This document shows positions 8,631 through 20,092 of a stretch of DNA of 64,000 nt, piece by piece (positions within the stretch are counted from its first letter, which is position 1; every line of letters begins with the position of its first letter). Both the position numbers and the translations under genes were made by a program. The stretch spans positions 54,238 through 118,237 of the forward strand of contig JAUXOA010000096.1 of the NCBI GenBank assembly GCA_030682475.1. The letters are read 5' to 3'. The stretch comes from Rhodoferax sp. GTDB lineage: Bacteria; Pseudomonadota; Gammaproteobacteria; Burkholderiales; Burkholderiaceae_C. The notes under the pieces were generated by a model. It saw only the letters and a list, made by a program, of their open reading frames with translations, was not told the origin of the DNA and did no database searches.

Positions 8631-8656
8631 AATTGACGTTTACGTTAACGTCAATT
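8631..8656. promoter_or_regulatory. 26-bp palindromic operator upstream of the SDR gene
   Basis: AATTGACGTT at the left and AACGTCAATT at the right surround a TACGTT centre; 12 of 13 base pairs are symmetric. It lies 16 nt before the ATG at 8673. The form resembles sites I recall for LiuR, a MerR-family regulator of branched-chain amino-acid degradation genes, which would suit the neighbouring dehydrogenase; that match is from memory and unverified. Confidence 0.6.
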
Positions 8657-8672
8657 GTTTTTTGGAGATCAC

Positions 8673-9431
8673 ATGGACATCGCAGGCAAAGTATTCATCG
8701 TCACCGGTGGCGCATCGGGTTTGGGCGAAGGCACCGCCCGCATGCTGGCGGCCAAGGGTGGAAAAGTGCTCATCGCCGACATGCAGGCTGAAAAAGGTGA
8801 GGCCATTGCGAAGGAAATTGGCGGTGCTTTCGTCAAATGCGATGTAAGCCAGGAGGCCGATGGCCAGGCGGTGGTTGCCAAGGCGGTGTCGATGGGCAAG
8901 TTGATGGGTCTGGTCAACTGCGCGGGCATTGCGCCAGCCGAAAAAACGGTGGGCAAGAATGGTGCGCACAACCTGGGTGTGTTCAGCAAATGCATCACCG
9001 TCAACCTGATCGGCAGCTTCAACATGATTCGCCTGGCCGCTGACGCCATGTGCAAGAACTCCGCGGAAGCCACCGGTGAGCGCGGCGTGATGATCTCCAC
9101 CGCGTCCGTGGCGGCCTATGACGGCCAGATTGGCCAGGCCGCCTACAGCGCCTCCAAAGGCGGCATCGTCGGCATGACGCTGCCGATCGCACGCGATCTG
9201 GCACGCAACGGCATTCGCAACATGACCATCGCTCCCGGCATTTTCGGCACGCCCATGATGTTCGGTATGCCCAAGGAAGTGCAGGACTCGCTGGCCGCCA
9301 GCGTGCCCTTCCCGTCCCGCCTGGGCACGCCACAAGACTACGCCAAACTGGCGCTGCACATTTTTGAGAACGACATGCTCAACGGCGAGGTGATTCGCCT
9401 CGACGGTGCCATTCGTCTGGCCCCGCGTTAA
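8673..9431 (+). CDS. SDR family dehydrogenase, 3-hydroxyacyl-CoA dehydrogenase type II-like
   Basis: A 252-residue short-chain dehydrogenase with the nucleotide motif TGGASGLG (residues 11-18), the catalytic serine in [10 protein letters not shown] and the YSASKGG active-site motif. The overall pattern, especially [18 protein letters not shown] and the GIFGTPMM segment, resembles HSD17B10-type enzymes that oxidise 3-hydroxyacyl-CoA or 2-methyl-3-hydroxybutyryl-CoA in isoleucine and fatty-acid breakdown. ATG 8673 has a GGAG ribosome-binding site 6 nt upstream; the in-frame ATG 8655 lies inside the palindrome and is less likely. It is a single-gene unit; the gene that follows starts 52 nt later. 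Confidence 0.85.
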   Translation: MDIAGKVFIVTGGASGLGEGTARMLAAKGGKVLIADMQAEKGEAIAKEIGGAFVKCDVSQEADGQAVVAKAVSMGKLMGLVNCAGIAPAEKTVGKNGAHNLGVFSKCITVNLIGSFNMIRLAADAMCKNSAEATGERGVMISTASVAAYDGQIGQAAYSASKGGIVGMTLPIARDLARNGIRNMTIAPGIFGTPMMFGMPKEVQDSLAASVPFPSRLGTPQDYAKLALHIFENDMLNGEVIRLDGAIRLAPR

Positions 9432-9483
9432 CACCAAAATACGACTGAAATACCATGGACGCTCCCACCGCAAGGAGCCGTCC

Positions 9484-11331
9484 ATGAAGGTTTGCACACT
9501 GTCCCTGCTGGCGGCGCTGCTTGCCGCAGGCTGTGCCAGTCAGGGCGATTTCAAGTACACCATTCCCGAGCAACCGGAAGGCAGCTCCGGCTATGCCGAA
9601 AAGCCGGGCTGGGTCACGTCAAAATTTGCCGTCGCCGCAGCTAACCCACTGGCCGCCAATGCGGGCTACCAGGTGCTCAAGGCAGGCGGCACTGCCGTGG
9701 ATGCCGCCATCGCGGTGCAGATGGTGCTTACGCTGGTCGAACCCCAGTCAAGTGGCATCGGTGGCGGCGCCTTTCTGGTCCACTACAACGGCAAAGATAC
9801 CGAGGCCTTTGATGGCCGTGAAACCGCCCCGGCAGCCGCAACCGAGACACTTTTTATCGGCATTGACGGAAAACCGATGCCTTTTATCGAGGGCGTCGTG
9901 GGTGGCCGCTCGGTCGGCACGCCAGGCACGGTTCGGATGCTGGAGATGGCTCACCAGCAGCACGGCAAGCTGCCCTGGGCCATATTGTTTGAGCCCGCCA
10001 TTGCGCTGGCCGAAGGTGGCTTCAAAGTCAGCGCCCGCATGAGCACACTGCTGGTCGGCGAACAGCACCTGAAAAAAGACCCGGTGGCTGCCGCCTATTT
10101 CTTTGATACCGCCGGCAAGGCGTGGCCCGTTGGGCATTTGTTGAAAAACCCGGAACTGGGCGCCGTTCTCAGGCGCATTGCCAGCGGCGGTGCTCGGGCC
10201 TTGATGGAGGATGACATTGCGCAGGCGGTGGTGAACAAGGTTCAAAAACACCCCACGCATCCCGGCCAGTTGTCTCTGAATGACCTGGCCCAATACCAGG
10301 CCAAAAAACGTACCCCGCTTTGCTTTGACTACACGGCCCGGACACCCAGGCCCGCAACGTCTGGTCGCAAAGACTACCGGATCTGCGGCATGCCGCCACC
10401 CAGTTCAGGCACGATTGCGATTGGGCAGATTCTGGGTATTCTGAACAACACAACCGCCGCTACCCTCGCGCTTGAAGCAGGTGTGGCAGGTTTCACCCCC
10501 AGTGCCGACTGGCTGCACCTGTACACCGAAGCCTCGCGGCTGGCCTTTGCCGACCGGGCGCAGTACCTGGCCGATCCGGATTTTGCAAGCGCCCCGGCGG
10601 GCGACTGGATGAGTCTGCTGGCACCCGACTATCTGGCCCGGCGCAGTCAGTTGATCGCCACCGGCGCTAACGCCCCCAGCATGAAAACAGCCCAGCCGGG
10701 CATGCCTGGCAGCATACAGACCAGCTTCGCACCGATGCCTGAACAGCCTGAATACGGCACCTCGCACATCTCCATCGTCGACGCCTGGGGCAACGCGCTG
10801 GCCATGACCAGCACCATTGAAGACGCCTGGGGCGCGCGCCAACTGGTCAACCGCGGTGCCGGGCTCACAGGCGGCTTTTTGCTGAACAACGAACTGACCG
10901 ACTTCAGTTTTGCCCCGACTGACGCAATCGGCACACCCATCGCCAACCGTGTTCAGGCCGGCAAGCGCCCCCGCTCGTCGATGGCCCCCGTCCTGGTATT
11001 TGACAAAGCGACGGATCAGCTCGTGATGAGCGCTGGCAGCCCCGGTGGCGCGCTCATCATTCACTACACGGCCAAGACTCTTTACGGCGTCCTGAACTGG
11101 GGGCTGAACACGCAGGAAGCCATCAAGCTGCCCAATTTCGGGTCCCTCAACGGCCCCACCCTGCTGGAAGAAAAACGCTTCCCGCCAGCCACCGTGGAAG
11201 CCCTCAAAGCCCGCGGCCATGAGGTACACGAAATCAACATGACCAGCGGCCTGCAAGCCATCCAGCGCACCGCCGCCGGTTTTTTTGGAGGTGCTGATCC
11301 CCGGCGTGAGGGTGTGGTGATTGGCGACTGA
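9484..11331 (+). CDS. ggt: Gamma-glutamyltransferase, predicted lipoprotein
   Basis: A 615-residue Ntn-hydrolase that cleaves or transfers gamma-glutamyl groups, for example from glutathione. It begins with a lipoprotein signal ending LLAAGC (C17), so it is probably anchored in the outer membrane facing the periplasm. The precursor is split autocatalytically before a threonine; here the EYGTSHISIVD motif places it at T426. The QSSGIGGGAFLVH and SAGSPGGALIIHY blocks are family signatures. ATG 9484 with AAGGAG upstream is the start; the longer frame from 9406 lacks a signal peptide. Confidence 0.93.
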   Translation: MKVCTLSLLAALLAAGCASQGDFKYTIPEQPEGSSGYAEKPGWVTSKFAVAAANPLAANAGYQVLKAGGTAVDAAIAVQMVLTLVEPQSSGIGGGAFLVHYNGKDTEAFDGRETAPAAATETLFIGIDGKPMPFIEGVVGGRSVGTPGTVRMLEMAHQQHGKLPWAILFEPAIALAEGGFKVSARMSTLLVGEQHLKKDPVAAAYFFDTAGKAWPVGHLLKNPELGAVLRRIASGGARALMEDDIAQAVVNKVQKHPTHPGQLSLNDLAQYQAKKRTPLCFDYTARTPRPATSGRKDYRICGMPPPSSGTIAIGQILGILNNTTAATLALEAGVAGFTPSADWLHLYTEASRLAFADRAQYLADPDFASAPAGDWMSLLAPDYLARRSQLIATGANAPSMKTAQPGMPGSIQTSFAPMPEQPEYGTSHISIVDAWGNALAMTSTIEDAWGARQLVNRGAGLTGGFLLNNELTDFSFAPTDAIGTPIANRVQAGKRPRSSMAPVLVFDKATDQLVMSAGSPGGALIIHYTAKTLYGVLNWGLNTQEAIKLPNFGSLNGPTLLEEKRFPPATVEALKARGHEVHEINMTSGLQAIQRTAAGFFGGADPRREGVVIGD

Positions 11332-11367
11332 GCACCGGCCTGATCTTCGGGTTTCTACAATCACCGC

Positions 11368-13179
11368 ATGTCCATTCCCCAAACCTTCATTCAGGAATTG
11401 CTGGCACGCGCTGACGTGGTGGAGATCGTGGGCCGCTATGTGCAACTCAAAAAAGGCGGCGCCAATTTCGTGGGTCTGTGCCCTTTTCATGGAGAAAAAT
11501 CACCTTCATTCTCGGTCAGCCCGGCCAAGCAGTTCTATCACTGCTTTGGCTGCGGCAAGAACGGCAATGCCATCAGTTTTTTGATGGAACATGCGGGCAT
11601 GACGTTTGTGGAGGCGGTGAAAGACCTGGCCCAGCAATACGGCCTGCAGGTGCCCGAAGATGACGCCAGCCCGCAAGACCGGGCCCGCGCGGCTGAGCAG
11701 CGGCAAAAGCAGACCACCTTGAGCGATGTGCTGGAAAAAGCCGGTGATGCCTACAGAAAACATCTGAAAAATTCCCCTAAAGCGGTGGACTATTTCAAGG
11801 GTCGCGGCCTGTCGGGTGAAATCGCCAGACAGTTCGGCCTGGGCTACGCGCCCGAGGGCTGGCGCAGTCTGGCCAGCGTTTTTCCGAACTATGACGACCC
11901 CTTGCTGGTGGAAAGCGGCCTGGTGATCCTGAACTCGGAAGAAGGCGAGGACGAAAAGCGCTACGACCGCTTTCGCGACCGGGTAATGTTTCCGATCCGC
12001 AACGTCAAAGGCGAATGCATTGGCTTTGGTGGCCGGGTGCTCGGGGACGACAAACCCAAGTACCTCAACTCCCCTGAAACACCAGTTTTCAGCAAGGGAC
12101 GTGAGCTGTACGGCCTGTTTGAAGCCCGTCACGCCTTGCGCGAGCATGGCTATGCCCTGGTAACCGAGGGTTACATGGATGTGGTGGCGCTGGCCCAGCT
12201 CGGCTTCCCCAACACGGTGGCCACGCTGGGAACCGCCTGCACGGCAGAGCATGTGCAAAAGCTGTTTCGCTTTACCGATTCAGTGGTGTTCAGCTTCGAT
12301 GGCGACGCCGCCGGCCGGCGCGCCGCGCGCAAGGCGCTGGACGGCGCCCTGCCCTTTGCCACCGATGTGCGCAGCGTCAAATTTCTGTTTTTGCCAGCCG
12401 AGCACGATCCCGACAGCTTCATCCGCGAATTCGGCAAAGAGGCCTTCGCCCGCTATGTGAGCGAAGCCGTCCCGCTGAGCCGCTTTATGATCGACGCCGC
12501 GCGTGAGGGCTGCGAGCTGAGCAGCGCCGAAGGCCGCGCCCATCTGGCCAGCAACGCCAAGCCCTTGTGGATGCAACTGCCCGATGGCGCCCTCAAGCGG
12601 CAGTTGCTGAGCGAAATTGCCGACCTGGTGCAACTTGCCAGCCGCGAATTGACCGATTTATGGACACCCAGATCCGTGGGCTACCGCGCTAATTCACCCG
12701 AAAAGTTGACGCCACGCCCGCGTTGGGGTGGTCGCGCGCTGCCGGCCAGCCGGGCCGATCACGCCACCCGGCTACTGCTGGGCGATATGGCAGCGCTCGA
12801 AGTTTTGTCGGCCGAAGACCATAGCATGCTGTGCGAGCTGCCCGCACCGCACGGCCCCCTGTTTGTCTGGCTGGAAAGCCAACTGCATGAACACGGCCCG
12901 CAACCCTGGGTGGCTTTACGTGAAGGCCTGCGCGGGTTCGAGGGCGAAGAACTCGCCGTTCGGCTGATGGCGGGTTTTGAGCTGGGTGCCGCCGTTGAGG
13001 CCGGTGAATCAATGAGCGAGCTGCGCAACCTGCTCAATCGCATGCTGGTCGAGCGGCTAAAAGTTCAGGAAACCGAGGCCATCCACGCCGCCAAGGCCGA
13101 TCCAAGCGCCCTGCAGCGCTACCGCGAGCTTCAAGCCCGTCGGCTCAAGCTTGAATCTATCCCTTTGCTGCCTGATTGA
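11368..13179 (+). CDS. dnaG: DNA primase
   Basis: This 603-residue primase makes RNA primers at the replication fork. The N-terminal CHC2 zinc ribbon uses C38, H41, C59 and C62 (CPFH...CFGC). The RNA-polymerase and TOPRIM core shows VTEGYMDVVAL and SFDGDAAGRRAARKAL, and the C-terminal DnaB-binding domain extends to the end. The length is normal. It sits directly upstream of rpoD, an order shared with the rpsU-dnaG-rpoD region of many proteobacteria; rpsU is not upstream here, where ggt lies instead. Confidence 0.97.
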   Translation: MSIPQTFIQELLARADVVEIVGRYVQLKKGGANFVGLCPFHGEKSPSFSVSPAKQFYHCFGCGKNGNAISFLMEHAGMTFVEAVKDLAQQYGLQVPEDDASPQDRARAAEQRQKQTTLSDVLEKAGDAYRKHLKNSPKAVDYFKGRGLSGEIARQFGLGYAPEGWRSLASVFPNYDDPLLVESGLVILNSEEGEDEKRYDRFRDRVMFPIRNVKGECIGFGGRVLGDDKPKYLNSPETPVFSKGRELYGLFEARHALREHGYALVTEGYMDVVALAQLGFPNTVATLGTACTAEHVQKLFRFTDSVVFSFDGDAAGRRAARKALDGALPFATDVRSVKFLFLPAEHDPDSFIREFGKEAFARYVSEAVPLSRFMIDAAREGCELSSAEGRAHLASNAKPLWMQLPDGALKRQLLSEIADLVQLASRELTDLWTPRSVGYRANSPEKLTPRPRWGGRALPASRADHATRLLLGDMAALEVLSAEDHSMLCELPAPHGPLFVWLESQLHEHGPQPWVALREGLRGFEGEELAVRLMAGFELGAAVEAGESMSELRNLLNRMLVERLKVQETEAIHAAKADPSALQRYRELQARRLKLESIPLLPD

Positions 13180-13192
13180 CACCGTTTGACAC

Positions 13193-13215
13193 GGAAATCA
13201 ATAAAATTGATTTCC
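13193..13215. repeat. Perfect 10-bp inverted repeat over the rpoD promoter
   Basis: GGAAATCAAT (13193-13202) and ATTGATTTCC (13206-13215) are separated by AAA. The right arm contains the -35 box. There is no T run after it, so it looks more like an operator than a terminator for dnaG. Confidence 0.7.
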
Positions 13216-13234
13216 AGTAAATTCGAGGTATAAT
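13207..13234 (+). promoter_or_regulatory. Sigma-70 promoter of rpoD
   Basis: TTGATT (13207-13212) and a consensus TATAAT (13229-13234) are spaced by 16 nt. This predicts a leader of about 210 nt before rpoD, in which I see no convincing gene. Confidence 0.75.
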
Positions 13235-13449
13235 CCAAGGTTGATTTTCGGCAAGAGCGACAGCAGCACCTCCGGGCCCAGCCAAACGATGACACTGTTC
13301 ACGACCGGCTACCCTACCGCAAGGACTGCACACCAAATGTTCGCCCTCACATCTTGCCATCGAGGATTTTTTCCTCTGTCACACAAACTGCGCCGGTCGT
13401 TTTGGGCGCCTGTTCATTCTGTCTTTTTTTGAAGTTCTGAGGTTTTTAC

Positions 13450-15813
<2,364 letters not shown>

Positions 15814-15825
15814 TAACCAAGGGAA

Positions 15826-15862
15826 AAAGCCCCGTAATTTAATAGATTACGGGGCTTTTTTT
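15826..15862. terminator. Bidirectional terminator of rpoD and tRNA-Ser
   Basis: AGCCCCGTAAT (15828-15838) pairs perfectly with ATTACGGGGCT (15846-15856), with seven T on the plus side and five A on the other. It can end rpoD and, on the minus strand, tRNA-Ser. Confidence 0.92.
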
Positions 15863-15904
15863 CTGGTTTTTTGGACTTTTTGGGAAGTCATAAAACTCAT
15901 ATTT

Positions 15905-15997
15905 TGGCGGAAACGGAGAGATTCGAACTCTCGAGGAGGCTCAACACCCCCTACTCCCTTAGCAGGGGAGCACCTTCGGCCACTCGGTCACGTTTCC
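15905..15997 (-). tRNA. tRNA-Ser (GCT)
   Basis: A 93-nt class II tRNA on the minus strand. The acceptor GGAAACG pairs with CGTTTCC, the anticodon loop is CTGCTAA with anticodon GCT between CTCCC and GGGAG, there is a long variable arm, the T arm contains GTTCGAATCTC, discriminator is G, and CCA is encoded. Confidence 0.96.
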
Positions 15998-16036
15998 TGA
16001 AACTAGTGCTGTGATTATCTCACGACTCAGTCCGGA

Positions 16037-16091
16037 TTTTAGTTCCGCCATAACTTGAGTACAAGTTAGTCTTCACTGAAACTGCGTTTTA
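16037..16091 (+). repeat. Dispersed repeat B, copy 1
   Basis: About 52 bp starting TTTTAGTTCCG, with the core dyad AACTTG-AGTA-CAAGTT and ending GAAACTGCGTTTTA. It overlaps the lysC stop codon (16089-16091). Copies 2 and 3 are at 28910 and 56270. Confidence 0.8.
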
Positions 16092-17357
16092 GACCAGGGG
16101 TAGGTCCAGGTCAAAAGCTTTGTGCAGCGCGCGCACAGCCAGCTCCATGTATTTCTCGTCAATCACCACCGAAGTCTTGATTTCTGAGGTGGAAATCATC
16201 TGGATGTTGATGCCCTCTTCGCTGAGCACCCGGAACATTTTGCTGGCCACACCCACATGGCTGCGCATGCCGATGCCGACAATCGACACCTTGCAGATCT
16301 TGGTGTCGCCCACCACCTCTTGCGCACCCAGATTTGGGAGCACTTTTTCTCGCAGCAAATCGACTGTTTTGGCGTAATCGCCGCGGTTGACGGTGAAACT
16401 GAAGTCAGTCTTGCCATCTTTGCTAATGTTCTGGATGATGACGTCGACTTCAATGTTGGCATCGGCCACGGCACCCAGAATCTGGTAAGCGATGCCGGGC
16501 TTGTCGGGCACGCCCAGCACGGAAATTTTGGCTTCATCGCGGTTGAACGCGATGCCGGCAACAATGGCTTGTTCCATGTGTTCGTCTTCCTCAAAAGTGA
16601 TCAGGGTGCCGGAGGCGGCTTCCTCGTTGATGTCAATGTCCCAGGGGGTGAAGCTGCTCAAAACGCGCAGCTTCACTTTGTATTTGCCGGCAAATTCGAC
16701 CGAGCGGATTTGCAGCACTTTAGAGCCCATGGAGGCCATCTCCAGCATCTCTTCAAAACTGACGGTCTTCAGGCGGCGGGCTTCCGGCACCACACGCGGG
16801 TCGGTGGTGTAGACGCCATCCACATCGGTATAGATCAGGCATTCCTCGGCCTTCATGGCGGCGGCCACGGCCACAGCGGAGGTGTCCGAGCCACCACGTC
16901 CCAGAGTGGTGATGTTGCCCAGCTCGTCGAGGCCCTGAAAGCCGGTGACGATGACCACCCGGCCGGCCATCAGATCAGCGCGCACGCGTGCGTCGTCAAT
17001 CGACTCTATGCGGGCTTTGGTGTAGGCGCTGTTGGTGCGAATAGGCACTTGCCAGCCGGCGTAACTCACCGACTCCATGCCTTCGGCCTGTAGCGCTATC
17101 GCCAGCAGGGCGCTGGCTACCTGCTCGCCGGTGGCGGCCAGCATATCGAGCTCACGGTTGTAGGCATCGGTGGGTTTGGACGGGGCCAGCTCTTTGGCAA
17201 GACCCAGCAAACGGTTGGTTTCACCGCTCATGGCGGAGGGCACGACCACCATCTGGTGGCCGGCACGCGCCCATTTGGCGACACGTTTGGCAACATGGCG
17301 GATGCGCTCGGTCGAGCCCATCGACGTGCCGCCGTATTTATGAACAATCAATGCCAT
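16089..17357 (-). CDS. lysC: Aspartate kinase
   Basis: A 422-residue aspartokinase, the first step of the aspartate pathway to lysine, threonine and methionine. The N-terminal kinase domain opens MALIVHKYGGTSMGS and has TLGRGGSDTSAVA for nucleotide binding. Two ACT domains at the C-terminus (VLGVPDKPGIAYQI and VSIVGIGMRSHVGV) are the expected feedback-inhibition sites for lysine/threonine. The start is set at ATG 17357 rather than further upstream, where the frame gains only unrelated residues. It lies 11 nt downstream of tilS on the same strand. Confidence 0.96.
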   Translation of the reverse strand: MALIVHKYGGTSMGSTERIRHVAKRVAKWARAGHQMVVVPSAMSGETNRLLGLAKELAPSKPTDAYNRELDMLAATGEQVASALLAIALQAEGMESVSYAGWQVPIRTNSAYTKARIESIDDARVRADLMAGRVVIVTGFQGLDELGNITTLGRGGSDTSAVAVAAAMKAEECLIYTDVDGVYTTDPRVVPEARRLKTVSFEEMLEMASMGSKVLQIRSVEFAGKYKVKLRVLSSFTPWDIDINEEAASGTLITFEEDEHMEQAIVAGIAFNRDEAKISVLGVPDKPGIAYQILGAVADANIEVDVIIQNISKDGKTDFSFTVNRGDYAKTVDLLREKVLPNLGAQEVVGDTKICKVSIVGIGMRSHVGVASKMFRVLSEEGINIQMISTSEIKTSVVIDEKYMELAVRALHKAFDLDLPLV

Positions 17358-17368
17358 TGGAAGAATTT

Positions 17369-18331
17369 TTAGAGCAAAACCGCAGGATTGTACCAATGCA
17401 GTACGGTACCCCTGCGCTCACAGAAGCCAGTGCCGACCTTGATGCGGATCTGATGCCCACGCGTGGTGCAGACGGCAATCTGGTCCAGCAGCTCGGCCAA
17501 CTGCGCGGCGCTGGGCACCACGTGAAAAGCGCTGTCCAGCCAGTGCCGCAGCAGATTCGCTTGCCGCGGACGGCTCAAGCGCTGCAGACTGGCAATCACC
17601 GGGGGTGCGCCAATCAGCGCCAGGTCCTGCACGGCAAGCTCCAGCAACAGCGCCTGGGCCTGCGCCGCATGCGCGGCACTGCGGGCAAAGGTGTCGCGAA
17701 ATTGTGGAAAGATCGCCTCCAGTGCCGGCAGCAGCCGCGCGCGAATGCGGTTACGGGTGAACTGCTGATCGACATTGGTCGGGTCATCCATCCAGGCCAC
17801 GCCACGGCCAGCGAGCCAGGCCCGGATGTCGGACGCCCGCACACGCAGCAGCGGTCGGTGGTAGGTGAGACCCTTTCGCACCCAGCTTGAGGGCATGGCG
17901 CTCAAGCCCGGCAGACCACTGCCTCGGCTCAGGGCCAATAAAAGCGTCTCTACCTGATCATCGGCGTGCTGTGCGATTGCTATATTTTTAATAGCTAATT
18001 TCTCATACTCCTCAAGCGCTACAGCCCCAAAAGCCATATAACGGGCACGCCGCGCTGCGTCTTCCGGGCTTTGCCCTGGGGCGTGGCGGCCGTCCACCCT
18101 TCTCACCGTCAGCGGCACCTGAAGTTGCGCGCAAAACGCCCGGCAATGCCGTTCGAAGTCGTCGGCCGCGGCCTGCACCCCATGGTGAATGTGAACGGCA
18201 TGCACCTGTCCCGGCCATTTCTCGGCACACGCCAGCAGCAAGGCGGTGGAGTCGGCCCCGCCACTGAAAGCCACCGCCAGCGGCAAGGCGGGCTTGAAGG
18301 CAGAAATAGCGTCAGTCAGCGTCGCAGTCAC
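17369..18331 (-). CDS. tilS: tRNA(Ile)-lysidine synthase
   Basis: This 320-residue PP-loop ATPase attaches lysine to C34 of tRNA-Ile(CAU), switching it to AUA decoding. The PP-loop motif SGGADS is at residues 23-28, followed by AVHIHHGVQAAADDFE and the HADDQVETLLLALSRGSGLPGL motif typical of TilS. At 320 residues it is about 110 shorter than the E. coli enzyme and lacks most of the C-terminal domain, like other short TilS forms. It lies between accA and lysC in what is likely one minus-strand operon. Confidence 0.92.
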   Translation of the reverse strand: MTATLTDAISAFKPALPLAVAFSGGADSTALLLACAEKWPGQVHAVHIHHGVQAAADDFERHCRAFCAQLQVPLTVRRVDGRHAPGQSPEDAARRARYMAFGAVALEEYEKLAIKNIAIAQHADDQVETLLLALSRGSGLPGLSAMPSSWVRKGLTYHRPLLRVRASDIRAWLAGRGVAWMDDPTNVDQQFTRNRIRARLLPALEAIFPQFRDTFARSAAHAAQAQALLLELAVQDLALIGAPPVIASLQRLSRPRQANLLRHWLDSAFHVVPSAAQLAELLDQIAVCTTRGHQIRIKVGTGFCERRGTVLHWYNPAVLL

Positions 18332-18349
18332 ACGCTACCTGCCCACACG

Positions 18350-19327
18350 CTACTTGGCCGCCGCCTTGGTATCGATGAAGCGGCCATAGCTTTGCAGGCG
18401 ATCGTAGCGACGGTCCAGCAGCTCTTTGACCTTGAGATCGCTGACCTGACGGAAGGCATCGTGCAGGGCGCGCTTGAGGAAGGCCGCCATCTGTTTGTGA
18501 TCGCGGTGTGCGCCGCCGACCGGTTCGTTGACGATCTTGTCAATCAGGCCCAGCGCTTTGAGACGGTGCGCCGTAATGCCCAGCGCGTCCGCAGCCTCCT
18601 TTGCCTTGTCCGACGTTTTCCAGAGGATCGAGGCGCAGCCTTCGGGACTGATCACCGAATAAATCGAATACTGCAGCATCAGCACCTGGTCGCCAATCGA
18701 AATCGCCAGGGCGCCGCCCGAACCGCCCTCGCCGATGATGGTGGTGATGATGGGAACTTCGAGCTGCGCCATCTCGAAGATGTTGCGGCCGATGGCCTCC
18801 GACTGACCCCGTTCTTCGGCATCAATGCCGGGGTAGGCACCGGGCGTGTCGACAAAGGTGAAGACCGGCAGCTTGAATTTTTCAGCGGTTTTCATGAGTC
18901 GCAAGGCCTTGCGATAACCCTCGGGTTTGCTCATGCCGAAGTTGCGCAGGCCACGCTCTTTGGTATCGCGTCCTTTTTGCTGACCCAGCACCATGCAGGG
19001 TGTGCCATTGAAACGCGCCAGGCCGCCCACAATGCTGAGGTCATCGGCAAAATGCCGGTCACCGTGCAACTCCACAAAATGAGTGAATATCTCACCGATG
19101 TAATCCAGCGTGTAGGGGCGCTCGGCGTGACGGGCAATTTTAGTGATTTTCCAGGGCGTCAGATCACTGTAAATATCTTTGGTAAGCTGCTGGCTTTTCT
19201 TGGCCAACTGATCAATTTCGGCAGAAATATCAACCGCTGATTCGGTCTGCACGTAGCGCAACTCTTCAATTTTGTTTTCGAGTTCGGCAATCGGGTGCTC
19301 GAAATCGAGGAATGTTTTTTTAGCCAC
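18350..19327 (-). CDS. accA: Acetyl-CoA carboxylase carboxyltransferase, alpha subunit
   Basis: A 325-residue subunit of the carboxyltransferase that makes malonyl-CoA for fatty-acid synthesis, acting with AccD (not in the window). Diagnostic blocks are [21 protein letters not shown] at the start, [38 protein letters not shown] and [11 protein letters not shown]. The start is a GTG at 19327 behind AGGAAG. A repeat A copy begins 15 nt upstream of that codon. Gene order glycosylase-accA-tilS-lysC is compact and in one direction. Confidence 0.97.
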   Translation of the reverse strand: MAKKTFLDFEHPIAELENKIEELRYVQTESAVDISAEIDQLAKKSQQLTKDIYSDLTPWKITKIARHAERPYTLDYIGEIFTHFVELHGDRHFADDLSIVGGLARFNGTPCMVLGQQKGRDTKERGLRNFGMSKPEGYRKALRLMKTAEKFKLPVFTFVDTPGAYPGIDAEERGQSEAIGRNIFEMAQLEVPIITTIIGEGGSGGALAISIGDQVLMLQYSIYSVISPEGCASILWKTSDKAKEAADALGITAHRLKALGLIDKIVNEPVGGAHRDHKQMAAFLKRALHDAFRQVSDLKVKELLDRRYDRLQSYGRFIDTKAAAK

Positions 19328-19342
19328 AACATCTTCCTATAT

Positions 19343-19400
19343 GGTTGGGGACAGAGCTTGTTCGCTTCGCGTAACTGCGGTCTGTCCCACAAGGTCTCAA
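19343..19400 (+). repeat. Dispersed repeat A, copy 2 (one left, one right)
   Basis: Left half GTTGGGGACAGAGCTTGTT (19343-19361), an insert TCGCTTCGCGTAACT, then right half GCGGTCTGTCCCACAAGG. It fills the gap between the glycosylase stop and the accA start. Relative to accA it is in the opposite orientation to the copies upstream of the other genes. Confidence 0.85.
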
Positions 19401-20047
19401 TATTCCACCGGCAGCGGATCAAGCGAGCGCCAAATATACCAAGTTGCCACACTGCAATAAGGTGCCCAGGCAGCGGCCACTTCGCGGGCATCACTGCGGC
19501 TGACCACGTCGCCCGAAAAATAACTCTTACTGATGCCATTGAGCAGACCCACGTCATCCAGCGGCAACACATTGGGGCGCATCAGGTGAAAGATCAAAAA
19601 CATCTCGGCGGTCCAGCGGCCAATGCCGCGAATAGCGATCAATTGGGCAATGATAGCCTCATCGTCCATCGCCTCCCAAGACTTGACGTGCACCGTACCG
19701 CCGTCAAAGTGCAAGGCCAGATCCACCAGATACTCGACCTTGCGCGTGCTCAAACCGGCCGCGCGCATGTCGTCCACCTTGAGCTTGAGAACATTACCGG
19801 CCGTGATCTTTTTGGGCAGCAGCGCAAAGCGGTCCCACACGGTCTGGGCCGCCTTGACCGAAATCTGCTGCCCCACAATGCTGCGCGCCAGCGTGACAAA
19901 AGCGTCGCCCCGGGTTTGCAGGCAGGTGTCACCAAACTGCGGGATGAGCCGTTTCATCACCCGGTCTTTTTTCATCAAGTGTTTGCAGGCGTCTTCCCAG
20001 TAGGGTGGTGTTGCGACCACAGTCGCTATTTTTGTGGCAATTGGCAT
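19397..20047 (-). CDS. DNA-3-methyladenine glycosylase, HhH-GPD family
   Basis: A 216-residue base-excision repair glycosylase of the AlkA-like branch that removes alkylated purines. It has the helix-hairpin-helix motif IRGIGRWTAEMF (residues 139-150) and the following LPLDDVG, where the catalytic aspartate lies (D164/D165). LARSIVGQQISVKAA is the family start of the domain. It lacks the N-terminal TATA-box-like domain of E. coli AlkA, which is normal for this short subfamily. It is transcribed towards accA and follows cysS by 45 nt. Confidence 0.9.
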   Translation of the reverse strand: MPIATKIATVVATPPYWEDACKHLMKKDRVMKRLIPQFGDTCLQTRGDAFVTLARSIVGQQISVKAAQTVWDRFALLPKKITAGNVLKLKVDDMRAAGLSTRKVEYLVDLALHFDGGTVHVKSWEAMDDEAIIAQLIAIRGIGRWTAEMFLIFHLMRPNVLPLDDVGLLNGISKSYFSGDVVSRSDAREVAAAWAPYCSVATWYIWRSLDPLPVEY

Positions 20048-20092
20048 CGCTCTACTTTCGGGGGCCGGAGGTCAAGATGACCGCTAAACAAA

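Noticed and set aside
9406..9483. Earlier start for the gamma-glutamyltransferase
   Set aside because: The added residues overlap the preceding gene and would bury the lipoprotein signal peptide.
13241..13432. A 63-codon reading frame in the rpoD leader
   Set aside because: No ribosome-binding site, no recognisable motif, and composition unlike a protein; it is probably untranslated leader.
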